DNA of 19,105 nt from a bacterium (GTDB taxonomy: Bacteria; UBA9089; UBA9088; JAGUXG01): the NCBI GenBank assembly GCA_030018505.1, contig JASEHO010000012.1, forward strand, positions 1-19,105, written 5' to 3'. Positions 7,266 to 14,788 of the stretch are shown piece by piece. The notes under the pieces were generated by a model that was not told the DNA's origin, ran no database searches, and saw only the letters and a program-made list of their open reading frames with translations. The position numbers and the translations under genes were made by a program. Numbering within the stretch: position 1 is the first letter of the stretch; every line of letters starts with the position of its first letter.

Positions 7266-8816
7266 ATGAAAACTGATATATATCTATCTGAACTATGTGA
7301 GATCTCTGAAACCCTAACCAAATCTCCCCAACCAGAAGAGCTTCTCTCCCAAATCCTTTCTGCCAGCCTCAAGGCAAGTGGTGCAGATGAAGGTTCGCTT
7401 ATGCTCCTTGATGAGAGGACAAAGCTTCTCAAGGTAAAGGTTGGCTCAGGTCTTCCTCAAGAGGTATATGAGAGGGTAAGTATCAAACTTGGGGAAGGGA
7501 TTGCTGGCTTAGTTGCCCAGAAAGGTCTGCCTATGCTTCTGGGTAAAAAGGATTCAAATCTTCCTCTATCAGGAAGCAAAAGAAGGATAATATCCAGCCT
7601 CTCTATCCCGATGAAGGTGATGGAGAAGACCATAGGTGTCTTGAACCTGAACATCACCAAAGAAGATAGGAGTTTTACCAAAAAAGACCAGTCCCTTCTC
7701 TCTGTCTTAGCTACAGTTGCCGCTATCTCTCTTGAGCATGCTGGGCTTTCCTCTATTACCAAAAGAAATATTGAGGAGATGGTGCTTCTCAATAAGCTGG
7801 GAGAGGCTTTGGGCAGGAGCTTTAGTATTGAGGAGATTCTTGATCTGGCTATGACTACGATACAAGAGGTGATGGAGGTAGATATTCTTTCTTTGGCTTT
7901 CTTTTCTGAGAATAAGCCGAGGGTAAGGCTTGTTTCGCAGAAGCCCATTGCCTCTTCTATAAAAGAAGGAATAAGGTCTGAGATCCTATCCCTTCTCTCT
8001 GACCTGACAGGTGTTGATTTTATTGAAGATGAGATGACCCTATCAGCAGCGATAAGGCACCCAGACTCGAAAGAAGAAAGGGGTCCGATTAAATCTCAAT
8101 TCAGCCTTCCTCTGGTAGCAAAAGCCAATATCATTGGCGTTGTCAGGATAAACAGCCTTTCCATCCATAAGTTTTCTGAACAGAACATAAGATTTTTGGC
8201 AACCATAGCCCCTCAGATAGCCATATCCCTTGAGAATGCCAAGATATATGTTGGAATGCAGGAGCTATATGCTGGGATTATCAAGGCTTTGTCTGCTGAG
8301 CTTGAGACAAGGAATCCATATACAATGGGACATTCAGAGAGGGTAACGACCTATTCTCTGAAGATAGCTGAAAGAATGGGGTTATCACAAGAGGAGATAG
8401 AAATGGTAATGTATGCTGGACTGCTTCACGACTTAGGAAAGATTGGAATTTCAGACTCTGTCCTTCTAAAACCAGGCAATCTTAATGATGAAGAATGGCT
8501 GGAGATAAAGGGTCACCCAGTAAAATCTGAGGGGATTGTAAAGTTTGTCTCCTTTTTGGCACAAGCCCTGCCTGTGATTAAGCATCACCACGAAAGGTTT
8601 GATGGAAAGGGCTATCCAAATGGCTTGCAGGATGGGAATATCCCCTTAGGTGCAAGAATCATTGCTGTGGCTGATACCTATGATGCTATCACCTCAGACA
8701 GGCCATATCGCAAGGGAAAGAGCAAAGAGGATGCTCTAACTATAATCAAGGAATGCTCTGGCACCCAGTTTGACCCAACAGTCGTAGCGGCATTCCTAAA
8801 GGTAGTAGAGGAGTAG
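7266..8816 (+). CDS. GAF-GAF-HD-GYP domain phosphodiesterase
   Basis: A 516-residue cytoplasmic sensor-effector. Residues about 15-155 form a GAF domain (ASGADEGSLMLLDE, then GEGIAGLVAQKG, IGVLNLN). Residues about 165-330 form a second GAF. Residues about 340-512 form an HD-GYP domain with HSERV, the metal-binding HD pair at His388-Asp389 (GLLHDLGKIGI), the HHHERFDGKGYP segment (GYP 449-451) and AVADTYDAITSDRPYR. All metal ligands seem intact, so it should hydrolyse cyclic di-GMP (or a related cyclic dinucleotide), with the GAF pair sensing a small molecule. There is no receiver domain. A GGGA-type ribosome site precedes the ATG. The TAG stop is 6 bp before a family C repeat. Confidence 0.93.
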   Translation: MKTDIYLSELCEISETLTKSPQPEELLSQILSASLKASGADEGSLMLLDERTKLLKVKVGSGLPQEVYERVSIKLGEGIAGLVAQKGLPMLLGKKDSNLPLSGSKRRIISSLSIPMKVMEKTIGVLNLNITKEDRSFTKKDQSLLSVLATVAAISLEHAGLSSITKRNIEEMVLLNKLGEALGRSFSIEEILDLAMTTIQEVMEVDILSLAFFSENKPRVRLVSQKPIASSIKEGIRSEILSLLSDLTGVDFIEDEMTLSAAIRHPDSKEERGPIKSQFSLPLVAKANIIGVVRINSLSIHKFSEQNIRFLATIAPQIAISLENAKIYVGMQELYAGIIKALSAELETRNPYTMGHSERVTTYSLKIAERMGLSQEEIEMVMYAGLLHDLGKIGISDSVLLKPGNLNDEEWLEIKGHPVKSEGIVKFVSFLAQALPVIKHHHERFDGKGYPNGLQDGNIPLGARIIAVADTYDAITSDRPYRKGKSKEDALTIIKECSGTQFDPTVVAAFLKVVEE

Positions 8817-8822
8817 TATTTA

Positions 8823-9020
8823 CTGGACTTTGGCAAAAATCGGGACGGTTCATTTTCAAAAGTTTTTCCCTCTGATTTCTTTTTGGAAATTAGAAATTGG
8901 AAATTGGAAATTAGGAAGAAATTCGAAATCGTATCTTCTCTCTCTTGCCAATTTCAAATTTCTAATTTCAAATCTCATTTCTATTTTCCAATTTCAAATT
9001 TCAATATATCAAATTATTTA
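8823..9020. repeat. Palindromic intergenic repeat, family C end with GAAATT-rich arms
   Basis: The 217-bp gap between the phosphodiesterase and kinase genes begins with CTGGACTTTGGCAAAAAT (8823-8840), the same terminal sequence as the element at 18285-18424, followed by CGGGACGGTTC. Positions about 8880-8932 are tandem AAATTRGAAATTGG words. Positions about 8948-9002 are their inverse (CCAATTTCAAATTTCTAATT), so the RNA would fold into a long hairpin. The opposite terminal repeat is not found, so the right edge is approximate. Short open frames across it are by-products of the repeats. Confidence 0.6.
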
Positions 9021-9033
9021 TTAGATTGCATAT

Positions 9034-10710
9034 ATGTTAGGAGAAATATCTTTATGGTTGGTTGAAGAGGCAAGGAGGAGGCTGAAGATAGAGGTCTGCT
9101 CAGTCATGTCCTTAGACAAGGAGAAAGAAGAGCTGATTATGATTGCCTCTATGGGACTGCCCAAAGAGGTGATAGCTGTTGCTCATGGCAAGATGGGAAA
9201 AGGCGTTGCTGGTTGGGTGGCTGCTTATGGTGAGCCGCTACTCATTCGGGACATCAACGAAGATATTCGCTTTATGGCCGGGAGAAAAAAGGGAAGGTAT
9301 TATACAGACTCCCTGCTCTCTCTTCCAATAAAAGAGGATGGCGAAATGATAGCTGTGCTTAATCTGAATAACAAGCACGACCATAGCCCTTTCTCTGAAA
9401 GAGACCTTGATAAGGCAATGGAATTGGTGGAAGAGGCGCGCCAGCGGCTTTATTCAGCCCAGATAAAAAAAATTTACGGCGAACAAGAAAAAGCTGGGCA
9501 GAGATCCGAGCTTAACGCAATCTTTTTATTCAGCCAGAAGATTTCAGCCTCCTTGTATCTTTCAGAGATAATGAACACTGTCTCTGAGGCAATTCTTGCC
9601 CTTTTGGACACTGAGGCAATTATTATCGTTATCCTCTTTCAACAAAAGAGGATCTGGCTATTTACAAAAGAAGAGCCAACAAAACAGCTTTTCGCCAGGG
9701 TAAAAAGTCATATAGAGGAGAAGTTTTTTGTGCTTGCTGAGAAGCCCATGCCCTCTGAATTTGACTGGACAACCATTAAGATGGAAGACCGTGTTCCAAA
9801 AATACCCACAAAGAAGGGTTTTTCTTCTTCCATCTCTCTCCCTCTTTCTTCAGCGGATAAAGAGCTTGGCTTGGTTTCTTGCTTGCGCGGGCTTCCTTTT
9901 ACCAAAGATGAGCTAAGGGTCTTTGCCATCATCATCAATACTGCTTCAGTAGCTATTGATAAGGCTATGCTCTACCAAAAATTAGAAGAGAGATTAGATG
10001 AGGCAAAAAGAGAGCTTCTTGCTGCTGAGAAAATGACAGCAATTGGCAAGATTGCTGGAAAGATAACACATGACCTGCGCAATCCATTGGCTGTCATAAG
10101 CCTTTGCCTCTATATCCTCAAAGATAAGGTAAAGGATCCAGAGGCTATAGTTTACCTTGATAGGATAGAGACTTCCTATAATAAAATGGATTGGCTCTGT
10201 GAAGAGCTTTGCGATTTTGAGAGAAAGATGCAATTGGAAAAGAGCGAGATTGACCTCCATCAACTCATCAGGAATTCTTTGGCATTTTGCGACCATAATC
10301 TTGGCAAGATAAAAAAGATATTAGAGCTTTTACCAGAAACACCTTCTGTTCTTGCTGACCAGCGGAGGCTTGAGCAGGTATTTACCAACATTATTCAAAA
10401 TGCCGCAAATTCTATGCAAGAAGAGGGAATATTAAGGATTGAAACAAAGAGCCTAAAGATAGAGGAGCAGGATTTTGTCAAAATAAGTTTCACTGATACA
10501 GGCACAGGAATTGCTGACGAAATAAGAGAAAGGATATTTGAGCCATTCTTTACTACCAGAAGTCGAGGTGTTGGGCTTGGTCTTTCTATCTGCAAGGAGA
10601 TTATAGAAAAACACGGTGGAAAGATTGATGTTGAGACTAAGCTTGGTCTTGGCACAACATTCAATATTCTTCTGCCTATATCTACTGAGAGAATAAGTTG
10701 TAAGTTATAG
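9034..10710 (+). CDS. GAF-GAF sensor histidine kinase, cytoplasmic
   Basis: A 558-residue kinase without membrane segments. The first GAF spans about residues 10-140 (EVCSVMSLDKEKEELIMIAS, GKGVAGWVAAYGEPLLI). A second, more diverged GAF-like region follows at about 150-315, then a HisKA domain with phospho-acceptor His346 (GKITHDLRNPLAV). The HATPase domain has an N box (QVFTNIIQNAANSM), G1 box (FTDTGTGI), F box (IFEPFFTT) and G2 box (GVGLGLSIC). All catalytic boxes look intact. No response regulator is adjacent, so it is an orphan kinase in this window. The ATG lacks a good ribosome site. TTG at 9058 lies behind an AGGAGA at 9038-9043 and is an alternative start; that distance is long, so the upstream ATG is kept. 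The TAG stop touches a family A element. Confidence 0.92.
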   Translation: MLGEISLWLVEEARRRLKIEVCSVMSLDKEKEELIMIASMGLPKEVIAVAHGKMGKGVAGWVAAYGEPLLIRDINEDIRFMAGRKKGRYYTDSLLSLPIKEDGEMIAVLNLNNKHDHSPFSERDLDKAMELVEEARQRLYSAQIKKIYGEQEKAGQRSELNAIFLFSQKISASLYLSEIMNTVSEAILALLDTEAIIIVILFQQKRIWLFTKEEPTKQLFARVKSHIEEKFFVLAEKPMPSEFDWTTIKMEDRVPKIPTKKGFSSSISLPLSSADKELGLVSCLRGLPFTKDELRVFAIIINTASVAIDKAMLYQKLEERLDEAKRELLAAEKMTAIGKIAGKITHDLRNPLAVISLCLYILKDKVKDPEAIVYLDRIETSYNKMDWLCEELCDFERKMQLEKSEIDLHQLIRNSLAFCDHNLGKIKKILELLPETPSVLADQRRLEQVFTNIIQNAANSMQEEGILRIETKSLKIEEQDFVKISFTDTGTGIADEIRERIFEPFFTTRSRGVGLGLSICKEIIEKHGGKIDVETKLGLGTTFNILLPISTERISCKL

Positions 10711-10889
10711 GTAACTATTTACCCATCTAAAAGTGAAGCAACAACCAAGCAATAGAATTCATTGCAAAATTATCAATTAGCAATTATCAATTAACTTTTG
10801 AAGAAGAGGAATAATTTTGAAATGCTAATTGCTAATTTTACATTTTACATTGAACTTTACTCGGTTACTTCAAATGGGTAAAGTGTTAC
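10711..10889. mobile_element. MITE-like element, family A copy 4 (inverted)
   Basis: A 179-bp copy in the opposite orientation to copies 1-3, starting GTAACTATTTACCCATCTAA immediately after the kinase TAG. It ends ATGGGTAAAGTGTTAC. No clear target duplication is seen (AGTTATAG versus AACCTACA). The interior is nearly the exact reverse complement of copy 1. Confidence 0.85.
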
Positions 10890-10926
10890 AACCTACAACA
10901 CTTAATTTGGTATCAAACAGAAAAAG

Positions 10927-11844
10927 ATGTACGATGTGATCATTATTGGAGCAGGACCTGCAGGGTTAGTGGCAGGGTTGTATGCGGCAAGGTGTAAGCT
11001 AAAGAACCTCTTGATTGAGAACCAAACCTTATTTAGCCAAGCAATTACTACCTCCTACATTGAAAACTACCCGGGTTTAGAGGGAAGCTCTGGTTTTGAG
11101 CTGATAGAGAAGATGAGGAAACAGGCAGGCTCTTTTGGCCTGGAGTCTATTTTGGGGAATGTGAAGTCAATTGAGAAAAAGAGAGAAAAATGGCTGGTGC
11201 AGGTTGAGGATAGGGGTTATGAATCCCTGGCAGTGATTGTGGCAGTTGGCGCTTCTCCCAAAAAACTGGGTATTCCTGGGGAGTCCAAATTCTGCGGAAA
11301 GGGTGTATCCTATTGTGCTACTTGTGATGGACCTTTTTTCAGAGATAAAGAGATAGTTGTTGTCGGAGGAGGGGATACAGCCATTAAAGAGGCAATATTT
11401 TTGACTAAGTTTGCCAGCAAGGTTAGCATAGTTCATAGAAGGGATAAGCTGAGGGCAACAAAGCTCTTGCAGGAAAGGGCATTTTCTAATGAAAGAATAG
11501 AGTTTATCTGGGACTGCCAGCTTACTGAGATTTTTGGAAAAAATGCACTGGAGGGCGTCAGGATAAAAGACCTAAAAACCCAACAAGAATCAGAAATTCT
11601 CTCAAGCGGAGTCTTTATCTTTGTTGGGCTTACTCCAAATACCGATTTTCTAAAGGCAGTGCTGAAACTTGATGAAGCAGGCTATATCATCACTGATGAG
11701 GAGATGAGGACATCAGCAGAAGGCATATTTGCCGCAGGCGACTGCAGAAAGAAATCATTGCGTCAGATTATAACTGCTGCAGGCGATGGTGCCATAGCCT
11801 CCAACTCTACCCAGAGGTATATTGAAGGGTTGACAAAAGGATAG
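10927..11844 (+). CDS. trxB: Thioredoxin reductase-like FAD/NAD(P) disulfide oxidoreductase
   Basis: A 305-residue flavoprotein with the low-molecular-weight thioredoxin reductase layout. The N-terminal FAD site is GAGPAGLVAGLYAAR. The redox-active CATC is Cys130-Cys133 (SYCATCDGPFF). The NAD(P) site is VVVGGGDTAIKEA followed by VHRRDKLRA, whose HRR favours NADPH. The C-terminal FAD-binding segment is EGIFAAGDCR with AAGDGAIAS. Length is typical. It would pass electrons from NADPH to thioredoxin or a related small protein; some relatives use ferredoxin or other donors. No thioredoxin gene is adjacent. The ribosome site is weak (AGAAAAAG before ATG). Confidence 0.93.
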   Translation: MYDVIIIGAGPAGLVAGLYAARCKLKNLLIENQTLFSQAITTSYIENYPGLEGSSGFELIEKMRKQAGSFGLESILGNVKSIEKKREKWLVQVEDRGYESLAVIVAVGASPKKLGIPGESKFCGKGVSYCATCDGPFFRDKEIVVVGGGDTAIKEAIFLTKFASKVSIVHRRDKLRATKLLQERAFSNERIEFIWDCQLTEIFGKNALEGVRIKDLKTQQESEILSSGVFIFVGLTPNTDFLKAVLKLDEAGYIITDEEMRTSAEGIFAAGDCRKKSLRQIITAAGDGAIASNSTQRYIEGLTKG

Positions 11845-11862
11845 CTAAAGGCTAAAATTAGG

Positions 11863-12037
11863 GTAACAGTTTAGCCACTTGAAGCAATAATCGGGAAAAA
11901 TTCAATGTAAAATGCAAAACTAACAACTATCAATTCAAAATTACTTCTCTTCTTCATTGCTAATTGATAATTGCTAATTGATAATTTTACATTGAATTCC
12001 CTTTTTACATAGTTTGCTTTGCCTGGCTAAATATTAC
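11863..12037. mobile_element. MITE-like element, family A copy 5
   Basis: A 175-bp copy in the orientation of copy 1 with diverged ends (GTAACAGTTTAGCC and TGGCTAAATATTAC). It is flanked by a perfect 9-bp duplication AAAATTAGG at 11854-11862 and 12038-12046. It sits 18 bp beyond the trxB stop, and its right duplication ends 2 bp before the ATG of the yaaR-like gene, so it forms the entire upstream region of that gene. Confidence 0.87.
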
Positions 12038-12048
12038 AAAATTAGGTT

Positions 12049-12531
12049 ATGAAGGTTGAAGAATCACACACAAGATTCAGAGAGTTTGAGGGCCAGGTTG
12101 AGATAGGGAAAAAAACAAAAGCCCAAAAACACGGCAAAATATTAGCTAAAGAGGAAAAACCATCAGCATTCGCAGAAAAACTGAGAGAGAGCTTTCGCCA
12201 AATAGAGACAAGGAATGAGCTTGATGCCCTTCTAAAGGAGGTAGAAAAAAAAGGGGAACAGCTTCTAAAAAGCCCAACATACCCACATTTGATGGAGTAT
12301 AAGGAGCTTGTTACCATATTTATAAAGAACGCCATATACGGCATCTGGCAGGTAGAGGAGAGAAAAGAGGGAAGATTTGTGGGAAAGGAGAAGGTTCATA
12401 TTATTCTTAAGAAGATAGACGAGGAGTTGGCAAGGTTGACTGAGGATGTGCTAAAGGCACAGATTGACCCCATAAGACTTGCGGCCAGAATAGATGATAT
12501 TCGTGGATTACTTGTTGATTTATACTCATAA
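12049..12531 (+). CDS. YaaR family (DUF327) protein
   Basis: A 160-residue soluble, highly charged helical protein. Residues about 60-160 match the YaaR/DUF327 pattern known from Bacillus: LLKEVEKKGEQLLKSPTYPHL, YKELVTIFIKNAI, and the C-terminal IDDIRGLLVDLYS. The family has no established biochemical function. The N-terminal 50 residues are low-complexity and basic. The ATG lies 11 bp after a family A element. A possible promoter spans that border: TTGCTT (12014-12019) inside the element, a 17-bp spacer and CAAAAT (12037-12042), 6 nt before the ATG. The gene is followed 11 bp later by tsaE and is probably co-transcribed with it. Confidence 0.82.
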   Translation: MKVEESHTRFREFEGQVEIGKKTKAQKHGKILAKEEKPSAFAEKLRESFRQIETRNELDALLKEVEKKGEQLLKSPTYPHLMEYKELVTIFIKNAIYGIWQVEERKEGRFVGKEKVHIILKKIDEELARLTEDVLKAQIDPIRLAARIDDIRGLLVDLYS

Positions 12532-12542
12532 AAAGAAAGATT

Positions 12543-13013
12543 GTGCAGAGCATTTCAGAGAGGTTTGAGATAGAGGTTGGCTCTCCTGATGAAACAAAAA
12601 GGTTAGGAGAGAGGCTCGGAAGGATGTTTCGGCCAGGAGATGTGGTCTCTTTGGTTGGAGAGCTTGGCACAGGAAAGACAACCTTAATCCAGGGAATAGC
12701 CAAGGGGCTTTGTGTCCAAGAGAATGTATCTTCTGCCAGCTTTGTCTTAATGCAGGAATACAAAGGAAGCCTTCCACTTTACCATTTTGACCTTTACAGG
12801 ATAGAGAATGAAGAGGATATAGGCTATGAAGACTGGCTCTATGGTAGCGGTGTATCTGTGCTTGAATGGGGAGAAAAGGCATTAGATCATCTTCCATTTG
12901 TGCATCTTAAGATTGTTTTCTCATATCTTAGTCAAACAAGCAGAAGCCTTCTCTTTGTCCCAAAAGGAGAGCATTTTTTGGAGATGATAAACAGGCTATT
13001 AGAAAAACCGTAA
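12543..13013 (+). CDS. tsaE: tRNA threonylcarbamoyladenosine biosynthesis ATPase TsaE
   Basis: TsaE is the ATPase that works with TsaB and TsaD to install t6A at position 37 of ANN-decoding tRNAs. At 156 residues it has the family length. Motifs are the Walker A GELGTGKTTLIQGIAKGL, the switch-like SSASFVLMQEY, YHFDLYRI, and LEWGEK. The start is taken as GTG 12543, 11 bp after the yaaR-like stop, with an AAGAAAG as weak ribosome site. The stop TAA (13011-13013) lies in the terminal GTAACC of a family B element and the final Pro codon ends with its first base. The native C-terminus may therefore have been slightly different. tsaB and tsaD are not in the window. Confidence 0.94.
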   Translation: MQSISERFEIEVGSPDETKRLGERLGRMFRPGDVVSLVGELGTGKTTLIQGIAKGLCVQENVSSASFVLMQEYKGSLPLYHFDLYRIENEEDIGYEDWLYGSGVSVLEWGEKALDHLPFVHLKIVFSYLSQTSRSLLFVPKGEHFLEMINRLLEKP

Positions 13014-13210
13014 CCGTTCAGGTAGTGTCCGAAAGGATAATAAGAAATTTCACTAGCAAATTGCAAATTTAGCATTTATCATTTCAAATTTGGAATAACA
13101 TCTCAGTCGATATATTTCTCTTTTCTTAAATTTGAAATGCTAAATTTGAAATGCTAAATTTGAAATGATTTATCTCCGGACACTCCTAATGGAGATGCTT
13201 AAGCGGTTAC
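13010..13210. mobile_element. MITE-like element, family B copy 2
   Basis: A 201-bp element whose first roughly 75 bp match the copy at 2209 (one T/C difference near the start) and whose last 33 bp are identical to it. Ends are GTAACCG and CGGTTAC. No clear target duplication remains (AGAAAAACC versus ACAGAAATT). It supplies the stop codon of tsaE. Confidence 0.82.
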
Positions 13211-13245
13211 ACAGAAATTAGCAACAACTATTACAACGGGTAGAA

Positions 13246-14094
13246 ATGACTCTTTTTGAGGAGACAAAAACCTTATTAGCTAAGTATAAGATACGACCAG
13301 AAAAGGGGCTTGGACAGAGCTTTTTGGTTGATCCTGCGGTTTTTGATAAAATTATTGAAGCATTAGACCCAAAGCAGACAGATTCCATACTGGAGATAGG
13401 TTCAGGATTAGGGATTCTTACAAAGAGGGTTGCTTGTTGCGTAAATAAACTATTTGCCTGTGAGATAGACCAAAGGCTTCTTCGCATCCTCAAAGAGAAC
13501 CTTTCAGGCATTGAGATATTGGATACGGATATACTAAAGGTTGATCTTGGTCTCCTCAGACCAAATAAGTGTTTTGGCAATATTCCCTATTACATAACCA
13601 CGCCAATCATTCTTCATCTTTTGAGAAAAAAAGGCAGTTTATCCTCTATCCTCCTCCTTACCCAATATGAAGTGGCAGAGAGGCTCTTAGCTAAAGATGG
13701 GAAGGATTTTGGTATTCTCCCTGCCTTTATTCAGACCTTTACAAAGCCTACACTTATCTCTCGGGTCGGAAAGGATTCCTTTTATCCAAAGCCAAAAGTG
13801 GATTCAGCCCTGCTCAAGATGGAGATATTGGAAAAGCCCAAAACAGAAATTTCAGATGAAAGGCTATTCTTTAGGGTAATAGAAGCATCTTTTGCTCAAA
13901 GAAGGAAGACAATTCTAAACTCCCTTTCTTCTTTTGTCAGCAAAAAGGAGCTCACCTTGCTTCTTAAGGGTATAGGCATAGACTGTAAGGTGCGTCCAGA
14001 GAGGCTGACGCTCTCTGATTTTGCCAGGATTACTCAAGAATTAGTAACACTTTACTCATCTGAAGTAACAGGTAAAGTTCAATGTAAAATGTAA
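13246..14094 (+). CDS. rsmA: 16S rRNA dimethyladenosine transferase RsmA (KsgA)
   Basis: RsmA uses S-adenosylmethionine to dimethylate two adjacent adenines in the 3' terminal helix of 16S rRNA. The 282-residue product shows RPEKGLGQSFLVD at the N-terminus, methyltransferase motif I (LEIGSGLGILT), the acidic CEID of motif II and the adenine-pocket FGNIPYYITTPI. The C-terminal helical domain includes FAQRRKTILNSL and GIDCKVRPERLTL. Native sequence ends about residue 266 (ITQEL). The last 16 residues, VTLYSSEVTGKVQCKM, are encoded entirely by the inserted family A element, which also provides the TAA. The tail follows the C-terminal domain, so function may well be kept. The start has a weak GGGTAG site. 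Confidence 0.96.
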   Translation: MTLFEETKTLLAKYKIRPEKGLGQSFLVDPAVFDKIIEALDPKQTDSILEIGSGLGILTKRVACCVNKLFACEIDQRLLRILKENLSGIEILDTDILKVDLGLLRPNKCFGNIPYYITTPIILHLLRKKGSLSSILLLTQYEVAERLLAKDGKDFGILPAFIQTFTKPTLISRVGKDSFYPKPKVDSALLKMEILEKPKTEISDERLFFRVIEASFAQRRKTILNSLSSFVSKKELTLLLKGIGIDCKVRPERLTLSDFARITQELVTLYSSEVTGKVQCKM

Positions 14095-14223
14095 AATTAG
14101 CAATTAGCATCTTAAAATTATTTCTCTTCTTCAAAAGTTAATTGCTAATTGCTCATTGATAATTTTGCAATGAATTCCCTTTTTACCTGGTTGTTGCTTC
14201 ACTTCAAATGGGTAAATAGTTAC
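14044..14223. mobile_element. MITE-like element, family A copy 6
   Basis: A 180-bp copy flanked by a perfect 8-bp duplication AAGAATTA at 14036-14043 and 14224-14231. It inserted into the 3' end of rsmA, between it and the convergent rnpB. Removing it with one duplication copy joins rsmA in frame to an open stretch running antisense through rnpB to a TAG at 14394-14396. Confidence 0.9.
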
Positions 14224-14235
14224 AAGAATTAAAAA

Positions 14236-14565
14236 AAGTAGGCGATAAGCCGGATTCTGTTTATGTGGTCATCTATCTAAGAATGGCTGTTGCCAACCAT
14301 TTCTTGCGTCCTACCCGAAGAAGGCCAGGCAAGCCTATCTCTTCTTTTTGGACTTGCACCGGGTGGGGTTTAGCAAGCCTAAAGATCACTCTTTAGCTGG
14401 GGAGCTCTTACCTCTCCTTTTCACCTTTGCCTGAGATTCCATCGGCTGTGTATTTTCTGTGCCACTTTCCATAGGATTGCTCCTTCTGGGTGTTACCCAG
14501 CACCCTGCCTTTTAGTGTCCGGACTTTCCTCAAGACTTTCGCCTTGCGACCACTTCGCCTACTTT
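14236..14565 (-). ncRNA. rnpB: RNase P RNA, bacterial type
   Basis: About 330 nt on the minus strand. The 5' end AGTAGGCGA pairs with the 3' end TCGCCTACT (helix P1). The conserved core follows in order: GAGGAAAGTCCGGAC (P4 5' side), AGGGTGCTGGGTAACACCC, a GGTAAGAGC segment, CCCACCCGGTGCAAG, and near the 3' end AGATAGATGACC and ACAGAATCCGGCTTATCG (P4 3' side). It is the catalytic RNA that removes tRNA 5' leaders. P1 is followed by seven U residues (14231-14237 on the plus strand are A), a possible termination tract. The rsmA gene runs toward it from the other strand. Confidence 0.96.
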
Positions 14566-14573
14566 GATTTTAT

Positions 14574-14579
14574 AGTATA
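14574..14579 (-). promoter_or_regulatory. Probable -10 element of rnpB
   Basis: TATACT on the minus strand ends 8 nt before the predicted 5' end of RNase P RNA, the correct distance for a -10 box, and is embedded in an AT-rich TTATTATATACTATAAAA. No good -35 hexamer is seen at 16-18 bp. Confidence 0.5.
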
Positions 14580-14669
14580 TAATAAGTGCGAAAAAATGCT
14601 ACAGAAATTTTTTATCTCCTTTTGCCCCCAGAACTTCTTGACGAATCCAATGATTAATTTTATACTTAA

Positions 14670-14684
14670 CTGGACTCTGGCAAA
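14670..14684 (+). repeat. Isolated family C terminal sequence
   Basis: CTGGACTCTGGCAAA differs at one base from the CTGGACTTTGGCAAA ends of the family C elements at 8823 and 18424. No second end is present nearby, so it is either a remnant or chance. It lies in the 220-bp gap between the divergent rnpB and formate dehydrogenase genes. Confidence 0.4.
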
Positions 14685-14710
14685 TGGACAGAGGATGAAA
14701 CAAAGGATTC

Positions 14711-14739
14711 TTGTAAGCGTTCAGTTCAAAATGTAAAAT
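14711..14739 (+). promoter_or_regulatory. Predicted promoter of the fdhA-holA operon
   Basis: TTGTAA (14711-14716), a 17-bp spacer and TAAAAT (14734-14739). The leader would be about 43 nt, ending with AAGGAG (14776-14781) before ATG 14789. The -35 repeats the TTGTAA found before secF and the DUF6485 gene. Confidence 0.5.
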
Positions 14740-14788
14740 GGGTACTGTAAAATGAGAGACGGATATTTAGAAATAAAGGAGCTATCAA

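Noticed and set aside
8830..9065. Two overlapping small frames rich in Phe, Ile, Asn and Trp-Lys-Leu repeats
   Set aside because: They are translations of the AAATTGG/CCAATTT palindromic repeat between the phosphodiesterase and kinase genes and have no protein-like features.
14236..14565. tRNA or other structured RNA in the rsmA-fdhA gap
   Set aside because: The conserved blocks match RNase P RNA on the minus strand in correct order; no tRNA cloverleaf is seen.
14515..14736. Open frame of 73 codons starting inside rnpB on the plus strand
   Set aside because: It begins within the conserved 5' part of RNase P RNA and crosses the rnpB promoter; no ribosome site or recognisable domain.
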